From NCBI GenBank assembly GCA_032615215.1, contig CP128433.1, positions 4,944,501 through 5,008,500 on the forward strand: 64,000 nucleotides of DNA, given 5' to 3'. The position numbers and the translations under genes were made by a program. Source of the DNA: Microbulbifer sp. MKSA007. Lineage in GTDB: Bacteria > Pseudomonadota > Gammaproteobacteria > Pseudomonadales > Cellvibrionaceae. The notes below the pieces were generated by a model, which did not search any database, was not told the DNA's origin, and was given only the letters and a program-made list of their open reading frames with translations. Shown piece by piece: positions 25,937 through 35,427 of this stretch (position 1 is its first letter; the number at the start of each line of letters is the position of its first letter).

Positions 25937-28144
25937 TTAATTGGGAGCAATGCTGCCATCAATATCTGTATAGTTCTGATGGCGCTCAACTCCTAAATAT
26001 CCAATATATCTATCCCGTATCTCACGCACATAATTAACTGGCTCCCTGCCGCGCACGTAACCAAAACGACTATCGCGATAGTATTCAGGCTGGGACAACA
26101 GCAACATGGCCTCTTCAACATGGCCAAACCACTGGTTAGGGTCCCACTTCAGTCGTCGGGCTAACGTCCTGGCGTCCCTGACATGGCCGTGACCCGCATT
26201 ATATGCAGCCAGGGTAAAATAGATCTTCTGCTCTAGGGGTATATTTTCAGGAAAACGTTTATCCAACCACCCCAGATAAGATACACCTGCGCGGATCCCG
26301 TTTTCAGGATCATACAAATTTTTAACTCCCATCTGTCGTGCAGTCCGAGGTAATACCTGCATCAAGCCCTGAGCACCTGCAAAGGAGCGCGCTTGGGGGT
26401 TAAATTGACTCTCCTGGTACATCTGCGCAACCACCATACGCCAATCCCGATCGGTAGCCTCAGTATATTTCTTTACTAGGGGATCAAAGGGCGATAGTTC
26501 ATCAGTGCTGCGCAGGCGCTGCCCTTGATGTCGGAGGATACGCTTTTGCTCCTTGAAATATTTATTGTAAGTAACGTTAAAGAACAGGTCCCGATTGTGC
26601 TTGTTCAGAAAGTTATTCAGTTGTTCCAGTAATACCGGCTGGCCAGTTCGAACGGCCCAGGCGATATCTCGCTCCCCTGGCAACTCCCCCACTACAGTAA
26701 AGTCATCCCGGTAAGTGCTCTCAATGGCGGCCAAGTGTGAGTCAACTACGGTATAGGAAAAAATACCCCTGGCTACTGCATCAATAAGAAACTCACTGGT
26801 AGCGCCTTTTAAACGATGGATCTGTAGCGGCACCATATCTTGCCCGTGCTGCTTTTCCATTATTTTGACCAGACTCTCGTGATAGCTCGTGGTGGGATTA
26901 ACCACTACTGTTTGCCCTGAAAGCAGGATCTCGGGAAGGGGTAGCTCTTTATCAGGCACATTTGATTTTGCGGCTACTACCTGTTCCGTAACTGTCATAT
27001 AAGGCTTGGAAAATGCCAATCCCTGCTGGCGGCGGGCCTCGGTAACAGTAAGGGATGCAGCAATCATGTCCCCCATTCCATCATTCAATGCTTCGACCAA
27101 ATCCTGATCTTTATCGGGCACAACCATGCTCAGGCGTAATTTATGGTCACGGGCAAACTTCCTTAGCAGATCGTAATCAAACCCCATCAACTCACCGCGC
27201 CAGATAAAGTAGGAAGCGGGGTGATTGCGAGTAAGCACCCTTAAAGTTCCGCTCTCCTTTATTGCCTGCCAATCTCTCAGAGGCTGCTCTCGGTTCTGAC
27301 TGGCCAATACCAGTTCTGCGGTAAAGAACTCATTCAACTCACGCCTCAAAGCGATAGCATTTTTGCGTACAGCCCAGGCGATAGGCCTGCGGGAATCAAG
27401 TTCTGTGGTGGCTGTAAGTTGCGGGTAATCAGTTAGAAGCACATCGGCCAAATTACTATCAATAATTGTTGCGGGGTATTCACCAGCTGCTACAGCCGCG
27501 ATAAGCTCGCTGGTTGCAACCGGCTTATCGAGGTAAGTGATCCTGTAATTTTCCGTATCGGCTCGCTGCTCCAGGGTTTCAGCAAATGCACTGCCCCGCC
27601 GCAGCACGACTTGTAAGGGCACAGCCTCTTCCACCTCGAACTCTTTATGAGTAATTAGCAACTCATCAACATATTGTAATGGGCGGGTAAAACCCAGTAA
27701 TAACTTGCGTTCTTTTGTGCGGGAAAAATTGGTGGCAATTACATCCCCACGTCCATCAACAACCGCTGGAATTAAATCGGAAAAGTTATCTACGTAAACC
27801 CACTGAGGCTTTAATCCCCGGCTGCGAGCAAAATTTTCCGCAAGTTTTCGCCACTCTGTTGCAGGTAGTCCTTCTCGTGGTAAGGCGCTCTCCTGGGGGC
27901 CCCTTGGAGCCAACAGGCGCAATACACCTCGCTCTAACAGGGCTGGCAAATCTCCTTGCTCTACATAATTTTCAAACTGCGGCTTTGCGGGCTGTTTATT
28001 CTGCGGCGTTGGTATCGGTTGTTGGAGAGATCCCGTTAAAAGCTTTGAGTTTTCTACAACAGGATCTCTATTACTCTCGCATGCGGCAAACAGCAATATT
28101 AAGACAAATAGCGGAAATATAACGAAAAACCGTTTTCTGCTCAC
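25937..28144 (-). CDS. MltF-like lytic murein transglycosylase with two sensor domains
   Basis: A lipoprotein (lipobox LFAAC near residue 22) of 735 residues. Two successive periplasmic solute-binding family 3 modules lie at roughly 50-290 (GVLRLLAPRG to IAWAVRKNA) and 295-540 (GTLRVLTRNHPASYFIWRGE to IAWAVRTGQ). An SLT lysozyme-like domain follows, with catalytic Glu578 in MYQESQFNPQ and then GAQGLMQVLPRTA and FTLAAYNAGHGH. It should cleave peptidoglycan glycan strands to 1,6-anhydro products. E. coli MltF has a single sensor module and about 500 residues, so this is an enlarged form. A minus-strand terminator of the upstream peptidase gene separates it from that gene. Confidence 0.88.
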   Translation of the reverse strand: MSRKRFFVIFPLFVLILLFAACESNRDPVVENSKLLTGSLQQPIPTPQNKQPAKPQFENYVEQGDLPALLERGVLRLLAPRGPQESALPREGLPATEWRKLAENFARSRGLKPQWVYVDNFSDLIPAVVDGRGDVIATNFSRTKERKLLLGFTRPLQYVDELLITHKEFEVEEAVPLQVVLRRGSAFAETLEQRADTENYRITYLDKPVATSELIAAVAAGEYPATIIDSNLADVLLTDYPQLTATTELDSRRPIAWAVRKNAIALRRELNEFFTAELVLASQNREQPLRDWQAIKESGTLRVLTRNHPASYFIWRGELMGFDYDLLRKFARDHKLRLSMVVPDKDQDLVEALNDGMGDMIAASLTVTEARRQQGLAFSKPYMTVTEQVVAAKSNVPDKELPLPEILLSGQTVVVNPTTSYHESLVKIMEKQHGQDMVPLQIHRLKGATSEFLIDAVARGIFSYTVVDSHLAAIESTYRDDFTVVGELPGERDIAWAVRTGQPVLLEQLNNFLNKHNRDLFFNVTYNKYFKEQKRILRHQGQRLRSTDELSPFDPLVKKYTEATDRDWRMVVAQMYQESQFNPQARSFAGAQGLMQVLPRTARQMGVKNLYDPENGIRAGVSYLGWLDKRFPENIPLEQKIYFTLAAYNAGHGHVRDARTLARRLKWDPNQWFGHVEEAMLLLSQPEYYRDSRFGYVRGREPVNYVREIRDRYIGYLGVERHQNYTDIDGSIAPN

Positions 28145-28267
28145 AGTGCACCCTTTCTTATTCTATGAGAAGCATTACCCTTAACGCGCACGCTATGCTT
28201 CGCAATATGGAATTGCCGCTGTTACAGAAATCGTACCAGTTTGCTGGGAAATTATCCCCTAAAAAAA

Positions 28268-28291
28268 GCCCGGCAAAGTCAATTGCCGGGC
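28268..28291 (-). terminator. Rho-independent terminator of the secreted peptidase gene
   Basis: A 9-bp stem GCCCGGCAA / TTGCCGGGC has a 6-nt loop. Read on the minus strand it is followed by seven T residues (complement of 28261-28267). It ends the gene at 28371-29873. Confidence 0.85.
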
Positions 28292-28370
28292 AAATATACG
28301 TTGGCGAATGTCGGATGTCTCTTACACAGAGTGACAAGCCTTTTTTATTCAGTGAGCGCTCTTATGGTTG

Positions 28371-29873
28371 CTATGATGACTTGGGTTTGCCCTTCAGCTC
28401 TGCCAACCTCATTTTTATTTCTTTGTTCTGCTCCTCGTCTGGGAGCTCGAACATCAGCGGCTTCGCCACTCGGGCAAAATACTCCGCATCTTTCTTTTGG
28501 TAGAGCTCTTCTGCCAGCCACTGGGCAATATGCAGCTCACGGGGGGCACGCTTGTAAGCCTGCTCCAGCTTTTCCAGATATTCCTCTCGGGGGTAATCCA
28601 GCATCTCCATAGCCATCGCCAGGCCAAACCAGTGAGATGCATTTTTCGGTTCTTCCTTCACCAGGAAGTCGAACTCTTCCCGCGCCATTTTCAAGCTGCG
28701 AAGATCCCGCTTACTACCGGGCGCCACCGCCTGCTGATTAACCGTTAACCAGGCATGGGCACTCAAGTACCAGAGCTGGCCCCGGTCCTTAGTGGGGACA
28801 CTGGCCAAAAGGTGGCTAGCCTGGGGGAAATTACCCAATCGCAGATCGGCACTCGCTTTAATCGCAGCCAACTCAGTACTGTAAATACCCGTGCTGTAGG
28901 CATACTCAATCAACTCATCCAAGGCCAGCAGGTTGTAACCGGACTGGGCGATAAATCCAGCCAGGATACTCACCGACTCTCTTTTGCTGAGGCGTTTAAT
29001 CGTAGGGCTGGCCTCTTTAAAGTCCGCGGGGATAGCGCCACTAAAATGTTCAAAACTGTCCGCCTTATAAGTGGCTACATAGGCCTTTTCGATTTCTTTC
29101 ACCGACATCCCCAGCGCTTCTTCCAGGGCAAGTACTGGGTCGGCACCATCGTTATAGGCTTTGACGAAATTATCGAAATTATCCTGCTTGCCGCTTTTCA
29201 TCATCAACCAGTGAGACAGAATCCAACCTCCGGCATAGACATCTGCCTTTTCGTCCGCATCGGTGTTGTACACCGTCGCGCGCAACAGGTCTTCCAGCGG
29301 CATAAGCCCGGTATACATCAGGGTCATGGCCCGTTCGCTGGGAATGGAGCCAATTTCGTAGGTGCCTTTTTCCGGGAATGACATGGTTGCCATAAATTCA
29401 GCAAACCCCTCGCTATACCAATAGGGGTAGTGGGTGGTGTTGCCGTTATAGCTCAGAAAATGGGTGTATTCATGGAACAGGAATTCGCGCGCTTTGAGCT
29501 GCCTCTCAACGCTGCGACCATCCAGGTTTACCAGGGCATAGTTACCCTCCGCAGAGGTATCGAACAAACCGTTGGTCATATCCGCCAGCTCAACACCCAC
29601 CAGGTTTGCATAGGTGTCCCGGTCTGCGGCCGCATAAATAGTTAATCGCTCGCTTTTTGGATCTGCATCGAGTAACTCCAGGGCCACTGCGCGATAGCGC
29701 TCCAGGTCTGCTACCAGACTTTTGACTGCGTTGGGATCACCATCGGTAATCACGCGAAAATTATCACTGTCGACTTCATACCAGGTCACCTCCCCCAAAC
29801 CACGCGGCGCGGCGTAGGCTGAAGCGATAAATCCGAAACAAAGTACTAATAGAACAACTGAACGAGAAACCAT
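28371..29873 (-). CDS. Secreted HExxH metallopeptidase with TPR-like C-terminus
   Basis: A protein of about 500 residues with a Sec signal (LLVLCFGFIASAYA). The zinc motif is H134-E135-Y-T-H138 (FLFHEYTHFL), with a likely third ligand Glu155 in YSEGFAEF, as in peptidase MA-like (gluzincin) proteins. The C-terminal half is helical with tetratricopeptide-like Ala/Leu spacing (about 320-480). Probably a periplasmic or secreted peptidase, or one acting on a folded partner. ATG 29873 is used; GTG 29885 is four codons upstream. It diverges from the S15 hydrolase across a 326-bp operator-rich region. Confidence 0.75.
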   Translation of the reverse strand: MVSRSVVLLVLCFGFIASAYAAPRGLGEVTWYEVDSDNFRVITDGDPNAVKSLVADLERYRAVALELLDADPKSERLTIYAAADRDTYANLVGVELADMTNGLFDTSAEGNYALVNLDGRSVERQLKAREFLFHEYTHFLSYNGNTTHYPYWYSEGFAEFMATMSFPEKGTYEIGSIPSERAMTLMYTGLMPLEDLLRATVYNTDADEKADVYAGGWILSHWLMMKSGKQDNFDNFVKAYNDGADPVLALEEALGMSVKEIEKAYVATYKADSFEHFSGAIPADFKEASPTIKRLSKRESVSILAGFIAQSGYNLLALDELIEYAYSTGIYSTELAAIKASADLRLGNFPQASHLLASVPTKDRGQLWYLSAHAWLTVNQQAVAPGSKRDLRSLKMAREEFDFLVKEEPKNASHWFGLAMAMEMLDYPREEYLEKLEQAYKRAPRELHIAQWLAEELYQKKDAEYFARVAKPLMFELPDEEQNKEIKMRLAELKGKPKSS

Positions 29874-29885
29874 AGTTCGGGCCAC

Positions 29886-30199
29886 CGAGTCATTGTTGCT
29901 GAAGCCCTCCCTAGCTGATTAGCGAAGACGACACAGTACCGGTTTTCACTGATCAAAAAAAGATCAATTTGATCACAAAACGGCTTTTCGCCTATTTTTG
30001 TGTGACCGGAAAGACACAAAATAGATAGCTGTTCACAAATAGTTTTCTGCAGCAGATTGCGACATGAAGCGAGACAAACGTCTCAAATTTAGCCCTGTTT
30101 ACGTACAAAACTAGGATGAACTCCTATAGTACGGGGTCGACCAAGGAGGGAATCCTGGTCAAAAAAATAATAATGATTTCATCAGATGAGAGAAAACTA
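29886..30199. promoter_or_regulatory. Divergent regulatory region with GATCA cluster and 8-bp inverted repeat
   Basis: This region lies between two divergent secreted-hydrolase genes. TGATCA-like half sites occur three times at 29950-29975, giving the palindromes TGATC-A7-GATCA and GATCAA-TTTGATC. Downstream, TTTTGTGT (29996-30003) and ACACAAAA (30014-30021) form a perfect 8-bp inverted repeat with a 10-bp spacer. They look like binding sites for one or two dimeric regulators, possibly FNR/CRP-like for the GATCA set. No identity is claimed. Confidence 0.5.
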
Positions 30200-31750
30200 A
30201 TGAATACCAAGCCACTACTGGCGCTGCTTGGCGGCGCCCTAATGTCTGCTCATGCCTGGTCGGCACCGGAATATATCGCCGACGTGGATATTACTTCTTT
30301 TGACGGTACGGTCCTGGATGCGAACTTATTTATCCCGGAGACACCTGCACCTGCAGACGGTTACCCCACCGTTATTTTTACCAACAGCTGGGGGCTGGAG
30401 AAGCACCAGTACCACTTCCAGGCCAAAGAGCTGGCAGAAAACGGCTACCTGGTACTCAGCTACTCCACCCGGGGATTTGGGCACTCGGGAGGACTTGTTG
30501 ACGTCGCAGGGGATAACAGCCTTAACGATGTGGGAGTCCTGATCGACTGGCTGGAAACCAATTACCCGGTGGGCAAGCTGGGTATGGCCGGAATTTCCTA
30601 CGGCGGTGGAATTTCACTACTGAGTGCCGCTAAGCACCCTCGCGTCGATGCAGTAGCTGCGCTATCCGGTTGGGCAGATGTAGTGGAAGCTTTGTACCCC
30701 AATGAAACCGTCAACCTGGTATGGGGCACGCTGCTTGTTACTACGGCCTTCCAGAAAGAGGCCGAACTCGAGCAGGTATGGAGCAACCTGCGCGACGGCG
30801 AAAATATGGAACAGGTAATTAATTTCGGTGCTGAGCGCTCCGCAATGAGTTACGTGGACGAAATCAATCAAAACGGCACAGCGGTGTTGCTCTCAAACAA
30901 TTTCGCCGACTACCTGTTTAAGCCGAATAGCATGACCGATTTCTACTCCCTGCTCGAAGGGCCCAAGAAACTCATGCTAAACCCCGGCACCCACGCGATT
31001 ACCGAGACTCTTACCGGTAACAATGGCCATATCTGGTCCACCAGTTTCCGCTGGTTCGACCACCACCTTAAAGGCGAGGACAACGGGATCGACACCGAAC
31101 CCAAGGTGGATATGACTGTGCGTATCAGCAATGAGCTGGAGCAATTCGAGGACTACCCGGTAACGGACGAAAGCACCACCTGGTACCTGCAGCCACGCTT
31201 TACCATGTTTAACAATGCAAAAATGGAGAGCGACAAGTACGACGGCTGGAGCTGGAGTAATGAATTCCTCGGCGGCTCAGATACCTTTGCAGGCACCGGT
31301 ATCCCGCTGGTTTCCGATGCACTGGAAGGCTTCGGTATCCCCGTTTACGCGCCCATGATCGCTATCAACGGCTACTACGCCATCGAGTACAAATCACCGA
31401 TTCAGTGGGAAACCCTGAAGATTCGCGGCGAACCCAAACTCGAAATGTGGGTGGAACCCAGCAAAAAAGAAGTGCAACTCAACGTGCACCTCTACGATGT
31501 GGGTCCGTTGGGATTGGGGCGTCTGATAACTCACGCCCCCATTACCCTGCATTCAGACAAGTCTGGGCAAAAACAAAAGTTCGAAGTGGACTTTTTCACC
31601 ACCAGCTACGATGTCCCGGTTGGCCACCGTGTAGTATTGGCCATCGATACTCAGGGTTATATCTACCAGAAGCCGGAAAATACCAATTACACCATCACAG
31701 TGCCCTACAGCAGCAGCAAGGTCTCTAGCCTGACCGTACCGCACCTGTAG
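30200..31750 (+). CDS. Secreted CocE/NonD (S15-type) alpha/beta hydrolase
   Basis: A 516-residue protein with a signal peptide (LLALLGGALMSAHAWSA). An alpha/beta hydrolase domain follows, with nucleophile Ser133 in MAGISYGGGI. The C-terminal beta-rich domain (about 350-516, YVAPM-like to SSLTVPHL) is typical of X-prolyl dipeptidyl-peptidase/CocE proteins. It may cleave proline-containing peptides or esters. ATG 30200 is preferred over 30116 because it opens directly into a signal peptide and GAGAG precedes it. A terminator follows the stop. Confidence 0.82.
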   Translation: MNTKPLLALLGGALMSAHAWSAPEYIADVDITSFDGTVLDANLFIPETPAPADGYPTVIFTNSWGLEKHQYHFQAKELAENGYLVLSYSTRGFGHSGGLVDVAGDNSLNDVGVLIDWLETNYPVGKLGMAGISYGGGISLLSAAKHPRVDAVAALSGWADVVEALYPNETVNLVWGTLLVTTAFQKEAELEQVWSNLRDGENMEQVINFGAERSAMSYVDEINQNGTAVLLSNNFADYLFKPNSMTDFYSLLEGPKKLMLNPGTHAITETLTGNNGHIWSTSFRWFDHHLKGEDNGIDTEPKVDMTVRISNELEQFEDYPVTDESTTWYLQPRFTMFNNAKMESDKYDGWSWSNEFLGGSDTFAGTGIPLVSDALEGFGIPVYAPMIAINGYYAIEYKSPIQWETLKIRGEPKLEMWVEPSKKEVQLNVHLYDVGPLGLGRLITHAPITLHSDKSGQKQKFEVDFFTTSYDVPVGHRVVLAIDTQGYIYQKPENTNYTITVPYSSSKVSSLTVPHL

Positions 31751-31762
31751 GTCTCCCCACAG

Positions 31763-31787
31763 AAACCCGGCATCCACTGCCGGGTTT
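31763..31787 (+). terminator. Terminator of S15-type hydrolase gene
   Basis: A 10-bp stem AAACCCGGCA / TGCCGGGTTT closes on TCCAC, then CCTCCC follows. The stem lies 12 nt after the stop. Confidence 0.75.
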
Positions 31788-31879
31788 CCTCCCACCTTCC
31801 CCTCAGCCCAACTATTTGCATCGCGTAATTTTTCTCCAAAGCGGTACAATCAGCCTTTTGGCTGAGTGCTCCCCCTACC

Positions 31880-34618
31880 ATGAAAAAGAACATCCCGCTC
31901 GCCCTGCTAACCGCGGCCCTGCTCTCAGTAGCAGGTTGTAACCCCGCAGAAAAAGCATCGGAACCAGCAAAAACCAGTACCGCCCAGGAAGTCGAGGCTA
32001 AAGGCCTCGATTTTGATAAGGCTCCCGAAGGGCGCCTGCCCGAGGGCACTACCCCCTTGGATTACCAACTGGAACTGGTGCTGGACCCTCGCAAAGACAC
32101 CTTCACCGGCAAGGTGGATATCGATATCCAGCTGGCGGAAGGTGCCCGACATATTTGGCTGCATGGCAAAAACCTGGATGTGCGCGAAGTCTACGCACAG
32201 CTCGATGACGGCCGCCAGATTCCGGCCGAATACCGGGAGGTACTGGACAGTGGTGTTGCCGCAGTAGAGTTTGCGGAGAAGATCGATGCGGGCAGTTTCA
32301 AACTGCATATCGACTACAGTGCTGCATTTGATCGCAACCTGGCCGGGCTTTTTAAGGTCGAGGAACAGGGCGATGCCTATGCCCTGGCAAAATCCGAATC
32401 GATCCAGGCCCGCAAGTATTTACCCGGTTTCGACGAGCCAGGCCTGAAAGCGCCCTTTACCGTCAGCCTGACAATACCCGAAGGCTACGCAGCGATTAGC
32501 AATGGGCCCGAGCTGAAGCGCGAAGCGGCAGGTGACGGCATGGAGAAAGTCACTTTCGCCACCACACCACCGATGTCAACCTATTTGCTGTCCCTGTCAG
32601 TGGGGCCCTTTGACCAGGTTGAGCGCCCAGCCATACCGCCGAGCAAATACCGCAAAGACCCCATTCCCCTGCGCGGCTTCGCCCGTAAAGGTCGCGGTGA
32701 GGATATGAACTACATCCTCGATATCACCCCCAAAATGGTGGAGACCTTCGAGACCCAGCTGCAACGCCCCTACCCATTCAAGAAGCTGGACATTATTGCC
32801 GCCCCCCAGTGGCCCAGTGGCGCTACTGAATTGTCCGCGGCAATTACCTATCGCGAACAGCGTATCCTGGTGGGCGACAACCCGGCTCCCGGCACCCGCC
32901 TGGCTCTCGTAGAAGTTCATGCGCACGAAATTGCCCATATGTGGTTTGGCAATCAGGTCACCCCTCCCTGGTGGGACGACCTATGGCTGAAGGAAGGTTT
33001 TGCTACCTGGGGGGAGGCGCTGGCCCTCACCATTATGGAACCTGAAGAGGGGCACGACCTCAACGCAGCGACTTATGCGATCGGCGCCATGCAGCTAGAC
33101 TCCCTGGCCAGCACCCGCGCCATTCGTGAGCCCATCGCGGACAACAACAATATTCGCAACGCCTACGATTCGATCACTTACTCGAAGAGCCTGGGCGTTA
33201 TCCACATGGTGGACACCTATTTCGGAGCGGAAAACTTCCGCCCGGCACTGGGACGTTACCTGGAAACCTTCTCCGACAGCGTGGCCGACTCACCACCCTT
33301 CTACAAAGTGATCGGCCAGGAAACCAACACCCCGGAACTGACCGAGACTTTCCGCAGTTTTGTCGAGCAAAAAGGGGTTCCACAACTGGATATCTCCATG
33401 GACTGCAATAGCGACGGCAAGGCCTCGCTAGTGGTTCAGCAGAGCCGTTACAAGCCACTCGGCTCCCCTATCGCCGACGCCAGCGATAAATGGAGCATCC
33501 CCTTCTGCTTCAGCACCGATAGCGGCGTGCAGCAGTGCCAGATCCTGACTGAGCCAAGGGAAACCCTGGAGATTACCGGCGGTGCCTGCCCAAATTGGGT
33601 AATGCCCAATGCTCAGGGCAGCGGCTACTACCGCTGGAACCTTCCCAAGGCTCAGTGGCAGGCACTGATTAAACAATTTGCCCAGTTCTCTGCCACTGAG
33701 CAGCTGTCCATTATCGACAGCGCCTTCTCAGCTTTCGAGGCCGGCAATCTCACTGCGGCACCACTGCTGGAAGTAGTGCGCAAATCCGCAGTGGCGGACA
33801 AGCGCCAGGTGATCACCATGCCACTGCGCTACCTGCAGAAGTACCGGGATAATTACCTGGGTGAATCCCAGCGCTCTGCATTCCTGAATTTTGCCCAGAA
33901 CCTGTACCTGCCGATACTAAATCGCAGCGCCAATAGCAGTGATAGCGACCAGCAGATGCTGCACAGCGACCTGCTAACCTTTATGGCGCAAGTTGCAGAA
34001 GATCCTGACTCGCGCAAGCAGTTACAAGAAATGGCAACCGCCTTTACCGGCTTTAAACAGGAACGGGATGCGAAGGCATTAAGCTCCGACCTATATCAGG
34101 CAGCCCTGAGTGTGGCAGTACAGGATGCAGGGGAGGATTTCCTCGCACACCTGATCAAAGTCCGCGCCGAGCTGGATGATCCCCGCTTTGAAAATGCCAG
34201 TGCCAATGCCATCGGTACCAGCAACAATCCCAAGCAAGTGGAAACCATTCAAGCATTAGCGCTCAGCGACGAAATGGGGCCGAGAGAATCATTTGGCCTG
34301 ATCCATTACGCCCTGGCCCAACCCAGAGTTCAGGAACAGCACTGGGAGTGGCTGCAACAGAACTTTGACAAGGTAGTAGATAAGATTCCGGCCCAGATCC
34401 GCCGCCGCACCCCATCACTTGCCGCTGCCTTCTGCGATAAACAGCACCTGGGCGAACTGCAACAACTCTTTGCCCAGAAAGGTGATTTAGCTCCCGGATA
34501 CCAGCGCAGCCTCGCCCAAGCCGAGGAGCGAATCCAGCTGTGTATGGCACTGGAGAAAAAAGGCAAAGCGCTAATGGGGGCATTGCCGAAGGCAGTCAAT
34601 CTCGCCGCTAAACAATAA
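31880..34618 (+). CDS. M1-family aminopeptidase lipoprotein (copy 2), GAMEN replaced by GATEL
   Basis: A 912-residue zinc aminopeptidase with lipobox LSVAGC (Cys near residue 20). The zinc site is H349-E350-I-A-H353 with third ligand E372 (LWLKEGFATW). The substrate-binding motif that reads GAMEN in the usual family is GATEL at 314-318; the key glutamate E317 is kept. The rest has the usual M1 layout with a helical C-terminal domain. Both copies are anchored peptidases within about 8 kb of each other. A bidirectional terminator lies just downstream. Confidence 0.9.
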   Translation: MKKNIPLALLTAALLSVAGCNPAEKASEPAKTSTAQEVEAKGLDFDKAPEGRLPEGTTPLDYQLELVLDPRKDTFTGKVDIDIQLAEGARHIWLHGKNLDVREVYAQLDDGRQIPAEYREVLDSGVAAVEFAEKIDAGSFKLHIDYSAAFDRNLAGLFKVEEQGDAYALAKSESIQARKYLPGFDEPGLKAPFTVSLTIPEGYAAISNGPELKREAAGDGMEKVTFATTPPMSTYLLSLSVGPFDQVERPAIPPSKYRKDPIPLRGFARKGRGEDMNYILDITPKMVETFETQLQRPYPFKKLDIIAAPQWPSGATELSAAITYREQRILVGDNPAPGTRLALVEVHAHEIAHMWFGNQVTPPWWDDLWLKEGFATWGEALALTIMEPEEGHDLNAATYAIGAMQLDSLASTRAIREPIADNNNIRNAYDSITYSKSLGVIHMVDTYFGAENFRPALGRYLETFSDSVADSPPFYKVIGQETNTPELTETFRSFVEQKGVPQLDISMDCNSDGKASLVVQQSRYKPLGSPIADASDKWSIPFCFSTDSGVQQCQILTEPRETLEITGGACPNWVMPNAQGSGYYRWNLPKAQWQALIKQFAQFSATEQLSIIDSAFSAFEAGNLTAAPLLEVVRKSAVADKRQVITMPLRYLQKYRDNYLGESQRSAFLNFAQNLYLPILNRSANSSDSDQQMLHSDLLTFMAQVAEDPDSRKQLQEMATAFTGFKQERDAKALSSDLYQAALSVAVQDAGEDFLAHLIKVRAELDDPRFENASANAIGTSNNPKQVETIQALALSDEMGPRESFGLIHYALAQPRVQEQHWEWLQQNFDKVVDKIPAQIRRRTPSLAAAFCDKQHLGELQQLFAQKGDLAPGYQRSLAQAEERIQLCMALEKKGKALMGALPKAVNLAAKQ

Positions 34619-34650
34619 AAAACAAAAGCTGTTATCTAAATAGCAATTCG

Positions 34651-34685
34651 AAAAGGCCGGTATTACTAAGTAATACCGGCCTTTT
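34651..34685. terminator. Bidirectional terminator
   Basis: A 15-bp stem AAAAGGCCGGTATTA / TAATACCGGCCTTTT closes on CTAAG. T runs follow on the plus strand and, via the leading A run, on the minus strand. It serves the aminopeptidase and the convergent HdeD-like gene. Confidence 0.92.
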
Positions 34686-34714
34686 TTATTACTGAGCGTA
34701 TTTGAGTTAAACGG

Positions 34715-35299
34715 TTATGAAGAAGCAGATTTATTATGCTTGCGCAGTCGGAAAGATAACCAGATCAATGGCAGCCCCAAAATAATCGCATAGGCACCGA
34801 TTACCCAGAGCAACGCCAGAGCACCAGCCCCGGGGCTGACTAAAATCGCAACTCCGAAAATCACCGAGAGAACACCAATGGCGATCAGCAGCCACTCGTT
34901 ATCAATTTCCTTGCGCAGGCGAACAGCACCGACAATTTCAAAGATACCCCGCACCAGGGCCCAGGCACCGATAAAAACGACCAACACTAAAGCGGTAATC
35001 TGCGGGAAAATAAAAGTCACAATTCCCGCAGCCAAACTGATCAGCCCCGAGACAATCAACCACCACAGTGGAGTGGACTTATGCCGCCCCATCACCGCCG
35101 CAACCAGGGAAAAAATACCATCCAGGAAAGCGTAAACCCCAAAAAGTAACACCAGGGTCAACAGGGACAATCCCGGCCAGACAAAAGTCAGCACGCCAAA
35201 AATCACCGCGACAATACCGCGCAGCAAGAGTAGCCACCAGTTTGCAGACAACACCTGCAAAATAGGTCCGGTCGCCAGGGGAGGAGTGTCAGCGGACAT
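34715..35299 (-). CDS. HdeD-family membrane protein (DUF308)
   Basis: A 194-residue inner-membrane protein with six hydrophobic segments arranged as repeated pairs (WWLLLLRGIVAVIFGVLTF, LLTLVLLFGVYAFLDGIFSL and so on), the HdeD/DUF308 pattern. HdeD is linked to acid resistance in enteric bacteria; the function here is not proven. The start ATG 35299 has GGGGA upstream on the minus strand. A longer frame to 35422 is hydrophilic and unlike the family. It is monocistronic. Confidence 0.85.
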   Translation of the reverse strand: MSADTPPLATGPILQVLSANWWLLLLRGIVAVIFGVLTFVWPGLSLLTLVLLFGVYAFLDGIFSLVAAVMGRHKSTPLWWLIVSGLISLAAGIVTFIFPQITALVLVVFIGAWALVRGIFEIVGAVRLRKEIDNEWLLIAIGVLSVIFGVAILVSPGAGALALLWVIGAYAIILGLPLIWLSFRLRKHNKSASS

Positions 35300-35427
35300 A
35301 GAAAAGTCCCCAGGTTGAGTAACTTTCCATATTGAAGAATCCCTTACCATCAGGGAATTGAATTTTTCCCCGGCGGTTTTTAAAGGCAGCCTACGAGCGC
35401 GGCCAGGCAGTCGACTCTGCAAAGACT

